64,000 nt of DNA from Spisula solida (taxonomy: Eukaryota; Mollusca; Bivalvia; Venerida; Mactridae). Position numbers and translations under genes: made by a program. The notes beneath the pieces were generated by a model. The model searched no databases, was not told where the DNA came from, and saw only the letters and a list, made by a program, of their open reading frames with translations. Shown piece by piece: positions 1 to 11,300 of this stretch; positions within the stretch are counted from its first letter, which is position 1; each line of letters starts with the position of its first letter. The DNA lies in contig OX365950.1 of the NCBI GenBank assembly GCA_947247005.1, positions 11,916,720 through 11,980,719 of the forward strand. The letters run 5' to 3'.

Positions 1-104
1 CAACCTGTTTGCGTAAACCACAAGAACCAACGGGCTTTCTTGTTTCAGAAAAGTGGTCTCGGATAGTGCTTTGGGGGATCTGTGGTTCCACTAACGTTAC
101 AGAA

Positions 105-620
105 TGATAACAATCATCTAGTTGATGATAAAGATGAAAATTATCAATTGATGTTTATGCTGCTGTTGATGATGATAATGACATTAATACACTGTCTACT
201 CAATATAGTTGTTGATTAAGATTTGTGTGACTGGATGGTGTGAAGATGTTAATGCTACTGCTGATTATGATAATGGCACTGAATAAATATCAAAAATATA
301 ATTTAATGGAAATTTCATCACTAGACAACAGTCATCGGATATAGATAATGATGGTACTGATGGTATTGCTACTGTTGCATGTTAATAAAGTTGATATACG
401 TACATATCAGTAGGATGGCTAATAAATGATGGAAAGTTTATCACTAGTCGACCACCATCATACAGTTTATCATACTGCTGGTTGTAATGGTGATGTCGGT
501 GATGATAAAAATGACATATTGGAAGTGAAACTGATGACAATATTGATGAAGAGGACATATATAACAGAGACCACAAATATACACCAACGATGTGTTCCAA
601 GCATATAGCTGGATCATCAC
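105..620. repeat. Degenerate GAT/ATG trinucleotide-rich region
   Basis: The stretch is dense in GATGAT, GATAATGAT and GTTGATGAT runs with many interruptions, as in an old decayed trinucleotide microsatellite. Short open frames on both strands here (plus 426-608, minus 382-630) reflect this biased composition and I do not call them genes. A strong acceptor-like sequence (CTTTCTTGTTTCAG, ending near 48) lies just left of it, and AATAAAGTC occurs near 758-766, so the region could be the 3' untranslated part of a plus-strand gene entering from the left. That is inference only. Confidence 0.5.
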
Positions 621-1067
621 ATATTAGCACCTTCAGTACTTAGCACCGAATTGCCAAGAGAATACATCAGACAGAGACGATCTTTAATGAATATTTTTTT
701 TTGTAATACTCTATGAGGCTTACAGGGAAGACTGGGTTTACAGACCAACTGTGTTTAAATAAAGTCTTTATATATTTTTTTATTTTATTGTATCAATGTT
801 GTTATGGTTATATACTTAAGTTAACAATCGACAATGTTGGCTCTCGTAAAAAACATTTGAAGAAGTAAGTAAGTAAAGTATTTATTTAAGTGACGATGTT
901 AGACATTATGCAACAATTACCAAGCATGTACGGTTGAATAAACACACCCGCTTAAACATGATTTATCATCAAAAGAAATGTTGCCTTTCTACACCTTTAC
1001 ACGACAACGTCGTTTGACAGCAAACTTTAAGTAAAATGTCTGATTTTGTATCTAAAAATCGATTTAC

Positions 1068-1215
1068 CACAAGACTGTCGGCTGGAATGTGCCGACCGTG
1101 TTCGTCGGGCTCCTGGTTTAGGTCTAAATTCCTTCACACCATCGTTATCAATTTTACCACCATCGTTAGCGTCATTAAATGACGACGATGCTATAAGGTT
1201 AGAAAATTCCGACAT
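1068..1215 (-). CDS. Possible first coding exon, unknown protein
   Basis: Read on the minus strand, an ATG at 1215 opens 49 codons plus one base and ends at a moderate donor, GTG|GTAAAT. The peptide starts MSEFSNLIASSSFNDAND, is acidic and Ser/Asn/Asp-rich, then turns basic (EFRPKPGARRTRSAHSSR), as in a disordered N-terminus with a possible nuclear or RNA-binding basic patch. GC is visibly higher than the flanks. The frame also runs unspliced to a stop at 1027, giving 62 residues. The opposite strand is open over the same bases (1046-1276) but is less protein-like. I do not recognise a family. Later exons would lie to the left, partly or wholly outside the window. Confidence 0.3.
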
Positions 1216-1219
1216 CTTT

Positions 1220-2540
1220 CACTCACTAAGTATTACTCAAAAAACACAATTCAACAATCGTTCTCAATTCTTATAAAACACTATTTTCATTGCCTGTAAA
1301 TTACCTAGGTATATTTATTTTGCAATAAGAGTTTTTGCAGCGCTCACAACAAGGCCAATACCGTCAGCATGTCGCATTTACAAACCCTTTCCAACTGACT
1401 GATTACAACTCTCACCGGATGAATATTTAATCTCAAAACATTGTATATAACTCACAGTGTTGTCAGTAAGGACCAACATAGCATCACATCGAGTAGAAAC
1501 AGAGACAATTGCAGTGTACATCCGATACATTTATATGTGTATAATGTCACTGCTAAATGAAAGCATACACTGGAATTAAAACAAGGTACGAAAGTGACAG
1601 ATGGACCTTATTAGATCATAAACAAGCAAACACAGTTCGTTTCACCGAACCAATCAAGGTACCATCCAAAATCAGAAGTTTAGTACCACATGAATTGTCG
1701 AAGATTTTATGACAAAAAAATAACCAACACTATATCAGACTACTGTCAATTGTCACATTCTGATAATGTTCGTTGATATCAATTCAACCACAACATCAAA
1801 GTCGCGATATATACATCTACACTCCATGACATAAACACATCCAAACCATTTACACCTATGAGATGAATAAACACTGAATATAGCTCATATAAATAAAATT
1901 CCACACAGATAAACGTAAACTGTATATAAAAAACTCATCGAAATGTATAAGTTAAAAATTCGAAAGGTCGGCTTTGAATGTCATACATTATAAGAAAAAA
2001 CCCTCCTCGAATCATTAAAGTTAAAATATTCCGGCTTTCATTCTTAATGTGGCTTGGTCCTCATTCAAAACTAAGTCGAATAAACTTTGAACAGTTTACG
2101 GTTAAATACAACACTTAAGTCAAACGAGATGTAGCCTACACGCTGAGCGTATCACACACCACTTAACCGAAATTTTTAATCCTGTTCGATTTTTGGCAAT
2201 TAGAGCGATTCGTTGACATACATTCAGTTATGCGTCACTTAAAAAACGCAGAATAACACGTGAATACTGTTCGGAGTGAAACAAAACCAAATTATGTTTT
2301 CCTTGGTAGGTAAATCGAAGGACAATAGCGTGTGAAGAATACTTCATTACTTTGCAATCAATTATGTAACCAGTAATGTTGGTTGTTTGTACAGATGATT
2401 TAAAAGATAGATATGAAGATCATTTGAAGCGTACAAATACATCAATGAAATCAGCGAATGAATTATATACCACCAGCTTTAATTTGTATATTATACATTT
2501 TGTACTATTATTACACTGCTTTAAGTGTAGTAAAGACTTA
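1220..2540. other. Non-coding stretch, nothing firm
   Basis: AT-rich sequence with no recognised repeat or long open frame. One weak point: TTTTTGCAG ending at 1340 is a good acceptor and is followed by a 29-codon plus-strand frame that starts RSQQGQYRQHVAFTN and ends at a TAA near 1430. That length is expected by chance in several places, so I do not call it. Confidence 0.4.
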
Positions 2541-2544
2541 GTGT

Positions 2545-2713
2545 CTACTTGAACGCCTCAATCGCTTCTTGAGTGTCTCTTGCATCAATGACGTCGCATG
2601 ACATCTCCGTAAAAGCTCGAACATCTACGCACTTCAATAAGACATACTGTGTCTTGTGTACGCATTGTTCGACATGTTTGTACATTTTCGGAATAAAATT
2701 GCTCGATGTAATT
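2545..2713 (-). CDS. Possible terminal coding exon, unknown protein
   Basis: On the minus strand a plausible acceptor (TTCTTATTTTAG, ending at 2714) is followed by one base, 55 codons and a TAG at 2547-2545. The frame includes KMYKHVEQCVHKTQYVLL and later DARDTQEAIEAFK just before the stop, a mixed helix-like composition with natural-looking codons and GC well above the flanks. Required entry phase is 2. A second frame of the same bases is also open for about 40 codons, so the choice rests on length and composition. A possible upstream minus-strand exon at about 2926-3100 has a strong donor (TTCAAT|GTAAGT) but ends in phase 0, which fits the second frame rather than this one. Family unknown. 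Confidence 0.4.
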
Positions 2714-2860
2714 CTAAAATAAGAACACTTGCATCATTTGAGGAATAATCGTGACAAGTTCCACACATTGGTACAAAAAGTCATTAAATGCACCACATGG
2801 CATGACGTTACAACTCCGGAATGAGACATTTAGTTGACGTTACAATTGACGTAAGTCACG

Positions 2861-2868
2861 TATAAAAT
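2861..2868 (+). promoter_or_regulatory. TATA-box candidate for the 2901 start
   Basis: TATAAAAT lies 40 bases before the ATG at 2901, so initiation about 30 bases downstream would give a very short leader of about 10 bases. Two TGACGT half-sites and GTCACG lie just upstream. The match may be chance in AT-rich DNA. Confidence 0.2.
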
Positions 2869-2900
2869 AAAATTTTGGGAGAAATAAAACGGCTTTACAG

Positions 2901-3329
2901 ATGGCTTTAAACATTATTTTTCTACTTACATTGAATATTTCCATTGGACTCTTAAAGGCGATCAGCGCCAAAACCAGACCAAAAGCAAACAGGCAAAGAG
3001 GAGCAGAATGCGTGCAACATGACAACATCGATATCGACTGCTCACAAGCTGGTATATACAATCGAGCGATCAGTAAAACACTGGAGTTCCAATACATATA
3101 CCTGTTCAATACCTGAATCTATTATAAAATCTCATTAATGTCCCTTGCGAACACCTTTGATCGGTTGAATTAAGCCCAGCATCCCGGGGAAATACATACA
3201 ATTAGTAGCTACGGTAAAGCGCTGGAAGCTAGAAACGTAGTCGGTCCAATTAAATGTAAGACGATCGATACGGCGGTGGCGTTATGTCTTGCTAACGAAA
3301 AGACAGAAGAAATGGCAGATGTTGATTAA
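2901..3329 (+). CDS. Possible two-exon small secreted protein (2901-3051, 3175-3329)
   Basis: Exon 1 opens at ATG 2901 with a signal-peptide-like N-terminus (MALNIIFLLTLNISIGLL, then KAISA with a plausible cleavage after Ala), followed by a basic stretch and two cysteines in the context ECVQHDNIDIDCSQAG. That phrase recalls the start of a leucine-rich-repeat N-cap, but no repeats follow. A weak donor at 3052 (GTATAT) and acceptor AATTAAG at 3174 would remove 123 bases and keep the frame; exon 2 adds 50 residues with high GC (about 46%) and ends EEMADVD-TAA at 3327-3329. The splice sites are poor, and the minus strand over exon 1 is also open and has a better donor. Treat as a hypothesis. Confidence 0.22.
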
Positions 3330-3990
3330 CGACGAAGTTACTTTATAAGCGTAATTGCCTGATACTGCGATAGCCGACGTATCACATCGAGGGTACAAGT
3401 GATAAATTGAAGCAGTTAGTAACACGGTTAATTGGTTTCATAGAACATGTCTATCAGGCCACGGATGCGACAAATGGGGGTCGATTATTGATAAATATGG
3501 TAGGCTAAAGCATGAGGACTTAAGTAAACATATTATTTGCATCTCAACAAACAATGATATTCTGTAGTTGTCTCATCGTTTTATCTTTATAACCAAGTGG
3601 ACTGCTCAAGTTTTTATTGTTACCGAACACACTTGAAAATATGGGCATTCCTTACAGCTAGTTTGTGCGCATGTGCACAGGAAGCGATCTTATAGTTACC
3701 TCTACAAGAACAGGAACTGATCATCCGTTGTGCAGCAAATTCCAAAAGTTTTATATTTAATAATTAAGACGTCTATCTAATCGAGAAAGAAAAGTTCTCG
3801 GTTGGAACTAGCTTAATGAGGGTCTAGAACTTATTTGGAGTAGTGCTCATGTACTCTCACGACAACATATCAACATGCCATGCCAGGTCTTTAGTTGGAC
3901 CCGGTCTTGATTATCCACTCGCAAGAAGTATAAGGACCTACGGTATTTAGCAATGAACTTTATGCGACCGACGACTGCGCATTACAGTGA

Positions 3991-4050
3991 GTATGTATTG
4001 CTGAGTGCATGTATTGCTGATCGCATGTATTGCTGATAGCAAGTATTACA
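3991..4050. repeat. 16-bp tandem repeat, about 3.7 copies
   Basis: The unit GCATGTATTGCTGATC recurs every 16 bases (variants GTATGTATTGCTGAGT and GCATGTATTGCTGATA) and fades into GCAAGTATTACA. Small simple minisatellite. Confidence 0.7.
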
Positions 4051-4476
4051 GAGACAGTAGCCGGGAAATACGAACATTAATTAGAATGAGAACAAAATAA
4101 GCATAAATGCATGCACTTACTCACGCGGTGTATAATAACATACATGGGGAATAGAAATAATTTGATTTGCGCATATACTGATCATTAGTACAGTGTCCAA
4201 TTAGTGTCATCTGTCACGCTAACACATCAGCAACATGACTGCGAGCATGTAACCAATCATAGCTGCTAATTAAACTATCAACTTAACACACATACATGCC
4301 CGAAGCATAAAATGGACGTATGGTGCAGTTAAACCTAAATCTTCGCTTAGATACCACCTCGACATTAGCACTAGCTCAGTAATAATCAAACATCGACGAC
4401 AACGATTGAAATTTTTATTCAATGAAATTGAGACCATATCGCAACTTAGACCAATCAAAACCAATGTAGCATCATC

Positions 4477-4944
4477 ATGGAGAATTTTCTGATCTTAGCT
4501 TGTGGAAGTTCCTTACTCTTGACAACGGATCTAGATGTACATGCTTCGAGTCTCGGCTTGGCGCATGCTTATTTTGAAACACTTTTTAAGGTTTCCCACA
4601 CAACTAGAGGTGACTTGGTTACGGAACCCAGATGTAGTATCGCGTGTATGTCTGCTGTACACTGGTACCCGCTGTTAAAAAAACCAAGGAGTATAATTAT
4701 TCGGAAAGAGCTAAGGTATCGTATCTTGAGTCCTTGTATTATAGATACAACTACTAGTATCTCTCACCTCGAGTTCATTGGCCTATCTGGCAGGGAAAAT
4801 GACCACTCACTTATGACTACAAATCCATCGCATGCAGACAAACATACAAACAACAACAGAAGAGCCAACTTATGTACGATGCTTGCCAATTATTTGATTT
4901 TAAAATATGTTCTATATTACGGAATCTATTATTCCAGTTTTTAA
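4477..4944 (+). CDS. 155-codon open frame, unrecognised
   Basis: This is the longest frame in the window not made by a tandem repeat. It starts MENFLILACGSSLLL, which could act as a weak signal sequence, contains scattered cysteines (PRCSIACMSAVHWYPLL), and becomes Asn/His-rich then hydrophobic at the end. GC of the first 200 bases is raised (about 46%), while the last third is AT-rich. No domain is recognised. By rough estimate from stop-codon frequency, about 0.1 frame this long is expected by chance in a window this size, so it is suggestive but not secure. A transposon remnant or exon in another frame is equally possible. Confidence 0.2.
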   Translation: MENFLILACGSSLLLTTDLDVHASSLGLAHAYFETLFKVSHTTRGDLVTEPRCSIACMSAVHWYPLLKKPRSIIIRKELRYRILSPCIIDTTTSISHLEFIGLSGRENDHSLMTTNPSHADKHTNNNRRANLCTMLANYLILKYVLYYGIYYSSF

Positions 4945-5197
4945 TTCCATTGAGGATCCTGTTGCTAATAGAATATGTATTGATTCTGTTAGCGTTACAA
5001 TTACGATCTAATGTATGATGTCACGCACGCTAGTTTGTATTCTTTTTGTTGTTATTTCACGTGATTTTCATTTGTGGGAATGATTTTATTGGTTATTACC
5101 AGCCGTGTTGGGAAATCATATCGTGCTTCATCATAAAATTCAGTAAAAAACTAGACCACATAAAACATTGGATGATATAATTGTATTCATTGTGTGA

Positions 5198-5500
5198 TAT
5201 GTTCGAGGCGCATGCACAAGAACCAACTTGCAGATATCCATGTTGTAACGTTTGAGGTGCGTGTACGATTACTGGGTTATACATATATACATGCCCCGAC
5301 ATGTTTGAGGCCCGTGCTGAACCTGGGCACATGACCACATATACATACTATGCTCTAACATGTTTGAGGCCCGTGTTCAACCTGGGCACAGGACCACATA
5401 TACATACTATGCTCTAACATGCTTGAGGTGCGTGCATGAGCACTGGGTTATACATATATACATGCCCCGACATGTTTGATGTTCGTGCACAAATACGTTT
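5198..5500. repeat. Degenerate 50-59 bp minisatellite, about 5 copies
   Basis: Phrases such as ACATGTTTGAGG...CGTG..., CTGGGTTATACATATATACATG and GACCACATATACATACTATG recur. The anchor ACATGTTTGAGG starts at 5299, 5358, 5417 and (variant) 5470, giving spacings of 59, 59 and 53; older copies lie at 5198 and 5247. Two subtypes alternate in order B-A-A-B (GGGTTATACATATATACATGCCCCG versus CACATATACATACTATG), suggesting local unit shuffling. Confidence 0.8.
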
Positions 5501-5788
5501 ACATATAAATTGTATCAAAAAGTAATGTTTTATCGCAACATGACAAAATTCATTGTCATTAAAGGGAAATTTGTTTTCGGTGTTAAGATGATTATTTTCC
5601 CTGAACTACCGTAAATGTAATGATATCTTCTAAACTATAACTAGTACTATCATTATGCATTATGATGTTACTGATAGTTTATCGATGCTATTATACCCTG
5701 ACTTATCAGTTCAACAGAAGAGACAGAGACGTGTAGCCTGATGCATCTAAGCCATCTCTAATCACCCTCACCAATCAATTCGATTTAC

Positions 5789-5860
5789 AGATGCCAGGAG
5801 CATCCTTGCTATTATTGTCCGTGTCCTTGTCTCTATGAGGAAGACACCGCAGTCAATACA
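5789..5860 (-). CDS. Possible internal exon of 24 codons
   Basis: On the minus strand, a pyrimidine-rich run (CTCTCTCTCTAT) and TAATCTAG precede a 72-base open segment that ends at TCT|GTAAAT, so the exon would be symmetric in phase 0-0. It would encode CIDCGVFLIETRTRTIIARM and four more residues. GC is above the flanks. The donor is only moderate and no family is recognised. A short signal-like peptide frame on the plus strand (MPGASLLLLSVSLSL then stop, from 5791) is an alternative reading of the same bases. Confidence 0.2.
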
Positions 5861-6007
5861 CTAGATTATCTCTTGTCCATAGAGAGAGAGATTAATCAAT
5901 TATAGACACAAGATTGAACTTGACATACAGAATACGCACTATCATCATCAAAGCTTGGCTTAGACTGAGTCGTGTCATTACTTGCGTTCCTTTGTGCTGT
6001 GTTGTGG

Positions 6008-6165
6008 TGATATATCTTGATATTTCGTAATAGTACCGTGATATATCGCGATATACCCTAATACAATGTTTACCGCGATACAGCTTAATATACCATGCCA
6101 TACCGTGATATAGCATGATACACCTCGATATATCGTGATATACCTTGATATACCGTGACACAGAC
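6008..6165. repeat. Degenerate 10-11 bp CG/GATATA minisatellite
   Basis: The motif CGTGATATACC and variants (CGATATACC, CGCGATACAG, CCTTGATATA) recurs about every 10-12 bases. Minus-strand frames with repeated Tyr, Ile and Ser through this block (5892-6172) are by-products of the repeat, not genes. Confidence 0.7.
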
Positions 6166-6835
6166 ACGTCACTCGAAAGTATTGCGATACTAATGTTACT
6201 GTATCAGCATGAGTAACCGGTATGGCGGCCCTGTGATCAAACCCACAAACAAAGTTAACACGTTCTGAGTAAAGTGTATTAATTGAATAGTATAGTCCAC
6301 AGACTCAAGCTTACAGGTTAGAGTTAAAACTTGAAACACGCATGTGCCGTGGCACACAGGTCGTCTTGAACATGGTTAACGTCACTAACAGCTCATGTTT
6401 AACCATTAGTCTTCTTCAATGATTCGACAACAGAACAATGCCAACATGAATATTTCATATTTCACATTGGCAGCCAGGGGTAAGAAATGATAATAAGCTA
6501 GGTTTACCAGCACAGTATGATCGTCGCCTTGAGAGAAGATAAGAGGAAACACGGTTAAGATGAATTATCTGAATGAACATATGGACTTGGCTACATACAA
6601 GCAGGAAGAGGAAGGGAGATATACAGATTATAGATCTTCAAGCGATGGATTAATCATATCCCGTGAAACAAATCTAAGGAAAAAATTCTAGCATGAAAAC
6701 TTATTCATCCAAAAACAGGCGATAATACATCGAGCAGATGAGCAGCGATAGGTTATCATTACTCGCCAACATATCGATGGTTAAATGAGAAATCCAGGGT
6801 TGTTTGAATGTAATCTTTCAGACTTATCATAGGAG

Positions 6836-7116
6836 TATGGTGTAAGCAGGGACAGGGGATCGTTTAGGTAGCATACATGGTGTAGGCTGGGACAGGGGGT
6901 CGTTTAGGTAGCATAGATGGTGTAAGCTGGGACAGGGGATCGTTTAGGTAGCATAGATGGTGTAAGCTGGGACAGGGGGTCGTTTAGGTAGCATAGATGG
7001 TGTAAGCTGGGACAGGGGATCGTTTAGGCAGCATACATGGTGTAAGCAGGGACTGGGGGTCGTTTAGGCAGCATACATGGTGTAAGCAGGGACAGGGGGT
7101 CGTTTATGTATCACAG
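6836..7116. repeat. 40-bp minisatellite, about 7 copies, ABAB order
   Basis: Units start at 6841, 6881, 6921, 6961, 7001, 7041 and 7081 with no length change. The consensus begins TGTAAGCTGGGACAGGGG. The first six copies alternate GGGGAT and GGGGGT before CGTTTAGG, so the real repeat is an 80-bp dimer; the last copy breaks the alternation and decays. GC is much higher than the flanks. Confidence 0.92.
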
Positions 7117-7640
7117 TGTAATAATATTAATACTGTATTTCCTCATATACTTGTTCTCTCGCGACAGAGTTATATCAACTTGTCCAGGAAATCGTATGAT
7201 CACTGATTGATGATGATTAGAACATGAACAAATTCCTGAATCCATTTGCAACAGTCGTTTCAGGAGTGCATTTCTGTCAAATAAAGCACACATACTGGCG
7301 CTAGATTACCCAAGCATTTTGATATATCTACTTGTTGTAATCACAATATCTGCTAACATTGACCTTTATTATACAATATGCAGTAATTTCGCCATACGAA
7401 ACTAACCAACAGGAACAGGCGAACGTTGCCTAAGCAAAGCACTACAGAGCGCCTTTATTTAGTTACCTCTCATTCATTTATAGTGGGCATGGATTCCCTC
7501 TTGTGGAAAGCGCTACGCTCTGCTAATATTTACAACAACAGGTGCAGGGCGCGTGACAGGGTCCAAAATACACGTACGTTCTTATCATTTCATCCTTACA
7601 TCATAATTTATTATTGTTTATAATAACATTGTCATAGTGT

Positions 7641-7743
7641 TGTGGAATACATACACAATACACATACATCCACGCGCCATGCACCTGTGGAATACATACA
7701 ATATAAACCTACATCCACGCGTCGTGCACCTGTGGTTTATACA
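7641..7743. repeat. 45-bp tandem repeat, 2.3 copies
   Basis: TGTGGAATACATACA...CATCCACGCG...GCACC starts at 7641 and 7686, with a partial third copy from 7731. The plus frame 7642-7962 runs across it and is not called as a gene. Confidence 0.75.
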
Positions 7744-8050
7744 ACAGGAGGTTTGTACCATACGTTAAAATGTTATATCCTATGTAATCCTAGTTTATTA
7801 TCAAAGCACTTCATCGTACAGATACAGCCGCCTACAACATGTTACATGATGTTTCATACAAATTCGACAGAGATGAATTATCAAAGATGTTATAACTTTG
7901 TTATAATTGTATCAACAATCAGCCTCTTTAGCACTACATTGCTATTCTCAACTCTTCATTGACTTCAGTGACTTCATTCTCCCAAATGGATGATAACTAA
8001 TTGTTGACCAATACGAATTATTGCCTCTCAGTGTTAAAAGACAGTTTAAA

Positions 8051-8185
8051 GCTAAATGAAGTATTGTGGACCCTCTCTATAGCAGCAATATAGGGAAATC
8101 GCTCTATAGCTAACCAAAAATGAAACCACTCTAATAGCAACCCCAGAGCGAAACCTCTCTATAGTGACCCTGTGAGGAATTCTTT
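8051..8185. repeat. Short dispersed-repeat fragment with CTCTATAG motifs
   Basis: CTCTCTATAGC, GCTCTATAGC, CACTCTAATAGC and CTCTCTATAGTGACC occur at about 35-45 base spacing with GGGAAATCG, GAAACC and GAAACCT between them. This arrangement resembles the ends of pogo/Tigger-type DNA transposons seen in many invertebrates. No second terminus or transposase is visible. Confidence 0.35.
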
Positions 8186-8189
8186 CCAT

Positions 8190-9900
8190 TCTAACCCTTT
8201 CTTGAACAACACCTTATCATGAAAACATTGTCAACGTTTGTCTTATCAAGTGATACCCTCTGGACAACAGTTGAACCCCATCTCACCCAACAAGTGTTCC
8301 TGGCAAGGATAGGTGGCAGAGGGTAGCACATACACTGTATAACAATATATACACCAAATATATAATGAGTACCGTTACTTTGTTCCGGAGATAAGATATC
8401 AAAAGGTCGAGACAATTATAGGACACAGTAGTGTAGCTCCGGGCTACGGTTTAAACATCAATGAAAGGTCATTTAACATGTCCCCCTGACAATTTATAGT
8501 GCATGACCATTGTAATACACACGTAAACTGTTGTTAGAATGATAAGATACACCCTGAATTGTGTGTGAAAATGAGGCTTTCATATATGCCTGTGCTGACA
8601 ACATTTAGAAAATTTACAAAAATGTAACTAGAATAAGGCACAGTGTACTTATTACTTGAAAGTTCTGTAATAAATGGGAACATTTCGATATTTGCAATGG
8701 GGACATTGTTGATATTTTGGGGACGTAATCGTATGGGGCGTTTGATCTTGGGTACGTTTAAACCAGGTACCGGGTTGCAGACTCCCATCTACATCTAACA
8801 CATATTATACGAGAATAATTTGAAGTCCTAATACCTTGTTCTATGGTTTAAATAAAAAGTCTGATTATAACCCTGGAACTGAAGAAAATATATAACTGGA
8901 AATTACAAAAATTAATTAAAGGGAAAAAGAAATGTATGCTATTGTCATCTGCCAGAAAACCTTATGAGACAATTCACATGAGAAGAACGTTATTCATTAG
9001 TATTTCGTTCAAATCAGTGTATTTTGAGAAAATTGAAAACTTTGTTTTTGTTTCAATTTTATCGTCGCTGACAGCCCAAAGTACGCTTTAGCAGTCCTTG
9101 TGACGTCATGGGAATTCCAAACCTTTAGTTCCAATATAGTTTCTATAAACAGATCTGTGACTTTCATTTAAAAACCACAAATATCAAGTTAATGATATTA
9201 ATGAAAGTACAATTTAGGTGGAACTAAACAGTAATGGAAGCTACCAAAGATTGGGATAGTGAGTGTGTCACTTTAACCAGAAAAGTGATGTTAAGTGTAC
9301 CAAATATAACGACACTAGTTTGAAGTTTACAAGTGGTACACCACATATATGGTAAGTATTTCAGAGTACCAAGAGTCAATGTGGCATTTTCAACCACATA
9401 TTTTTATATATTATACAAATGATACTTAAAATTCATAGACTATGATTTATGTATATATATTGTAGAGATACACGTCACATGATAGATCTACATCTTCTCA
9501 TGATCTATATATATATGATGAAGAACAGATGTTAAAATAATCATAAGTTCCACAATAATGTTAAAAAAATAAGAAGAAGAATGATGATTATGTTGAAGAT
9601 AACTGATAAATCATGATTTTAAAAACATTTTGCCTTGAATATGTTTTACTCATATTTATGAGTAATTACGGAGATTCATAGTATAACATTAATGTACGTA
9701 GTCTTCAAAGACAGTTTCCATGTTTCAACTAAATGTACATGTTTTATTATCTTACCTCTAAACGGCATGCTAAAATCCATCATTCTAACCTTCGCTTCAT
9801 TACATGTTTATTTCAGTTTTAGAACAACATTGTTTCTTGTTCTTAAGCTTGTATGGTCGCAGGCATGTCACATGTGAGAGAATAAAGATATGTGAAGACT
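8190..9900. other. No supported feature
   Basis: AT-rich sequence with a few frames of 60-85 codons (minus 8191-8415, minus 8534-8788, plus 9692-9877) that show no recognisable domain. Two start-plus-donor coincidences are noted: plus 9234 (MEATKDWD then GTGAGT) and minus 9783-9756 (MMDFSMPFR then GTAAGA). Both are short enough to be chance. Confidence 0.4.
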
Positions 9901-9910
9901 ATGTTGGGAC

Positions 9911-10054
9911 CACGTGTTACAACGTCTCGACAAGGAGAAGTCACGTGACGTTGTTAAAAACCATGTAGTATCCACGAGATATCACGAGGTAATATGTCAC
10001 AGAATAAATGAGGGACTTTGAGTCTGTCACGTGATATGACGTAATTATCACGTG
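9911..10054. promoter_or_regulatory. Cluster of four CACGTG E-boxes with a TGACGTAA site
   Basis: CACGTG occurs at 9911-9916, 9942-9947, 10028-10033 and 10049-10054, and TGACGTAA at 10036. Three of the four E-boxes carry a preferred flank (GTCACGTGAC, GTCACGTGAT, ATCACGTG). By base composition one CACGTG is expected in several kilobases here, so four in 144 bases is notable. Such sites are known targets of bHLH-zip factors (USF, MITF/TFE, MYC/MAX) and TGACGTAA of CREB/ATF-type factors. No adjoining exon is identified. Confidence 0.4.
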
Positions 10055-10059
10055 TTACT

Positions 10060-11300
10060 ATGTGGTACACACGATATGCCATTCGTTACAAAGTCATGGC
10101 AACATCATTACAACAGAACTTTTCCCAATCCACCGTAAAATGTGATGATGCCACAAACAGCACTAAACGCCACAGGAAAACCGAACGTACTTTATATCAG
10201 TTACCAAAATATTTAATATTTAGCATATCAAGTTTATAAGTGTGCTTACACTTTAACTTTAACATAAAACAAGTATTAATAATACTTTTAATAGGTCAAC
10301 CTTTCAGACAATTCTAAGAAATAAGGCCACATTTCCGTTCAAACCAGCACGCTCTATTATGAATGTATGAAGCCAAAACGTTCCAGTTTATGCAAAAATG
10401 TTAAAATGAAACAATCATTCATCATAACGTTATGCAAAATAGATAAGAGTTCAAGTAGATGAATTAAGAACAATTTATGAATAAAGATAACAAAACATGT
10501 ACGTATAATATAATGAAATAAAACATGTGTTCTTTCAACAAATACCCATAACTCTTGTGGATAATACAACAAACAGCTGTTCCAGCTGACAACATATGCT
10601 CACCTCATAAAATTAAGACTATATAAATGTTCCGACCTTACACCGACTTAGGAAACATTTGGAATATAAAAATACCTCTGATTGTTCTGTGTAATAAATA
10701 GACATTCAAAATGTCCTAGGATGCTATTGTGTGGTTTCCTCAGAAACATGACCGACTTTTCAGTACAGCTTCATTTGGCTTAAGCATACTAGATATACTA
10801 GATGCATACATGCTGGTCTAAGGCCATGTGCTGCAGGTTTTGCCCCACAAAAAGCCAAACGTTCAAACATTGTCCATACAGATCCATGCTAGAATCAGTA
10901 GATGGCAACAAATCATGTTCATGATTTATCTCCCCTTGAATATACGGATTTGGATACAATGCAGTTTAAGGACAGATAACACATAAACAAACACCATTAG
11001 TAATGGTTGTATCAGCCTTATGACCCATCTCCTTTACAAGACATTGTGAACAGAAAGCGCCTTTAAAGTTGAATTGGTTTCCTCCCATATTCTTCTCTGA
11101 TTCGCCTCATAATGATTTGTCCTGTTTTTTTCTTACATTTTGTCCCCTTATTTATGAGAAGCTGGTTGGTCATACTATTTCCTTGTTGCCTTAACAACTG
11201 GATGATCCTGTACGTTAGCGTGTTGATGTTCTATTGTGAGAAATCATAGGGGCTAAAATTCCAAATATCATTATTTTTTTCATAGTTCTTTTTTTAGTTT
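10060..11300. other. No supported feature
   Basis: AT-rich sequence without clear repeats. A 71-codon minus frame (10357-10572) lacks any recognisable feature. Confidence 0.4.

Noticed and set aside
3370..3570. 50-codon open segment following the 3175-3329 candidate
   Set aside because: No start, no splice signal and no family; open stretches of this length are common here.
4530..4660. Antisense frame of the 155-codon open frame reads ...LKKCFKISMRQ..., like the end of a nuclear-receptor DNA-binding domain
   Set aside because: The paired cysteine of the second zinc finger is missing and spacing is wrong; the first finger is absent. A chance resemblance.
5892..6172. 91-codon Tyr/Ile/Ser-rich minus frame
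   Set aside because: Runs through the GATATACC minisatellite; composition is fully explained by it.
6530..6691. 53-codon plus frame (...NYLNEHMDLATYKQEEEGRY...) as an exon
   Set aside because: Looks protein-like but has no clear acceptor, normal local GC, and a length expected many times by chance.
6836..7116. CRISPR-like array
   Set aside because: Units are contiguous with no variable spacers, and the setting is eukaryotic; it is an ordinary minisatellite.
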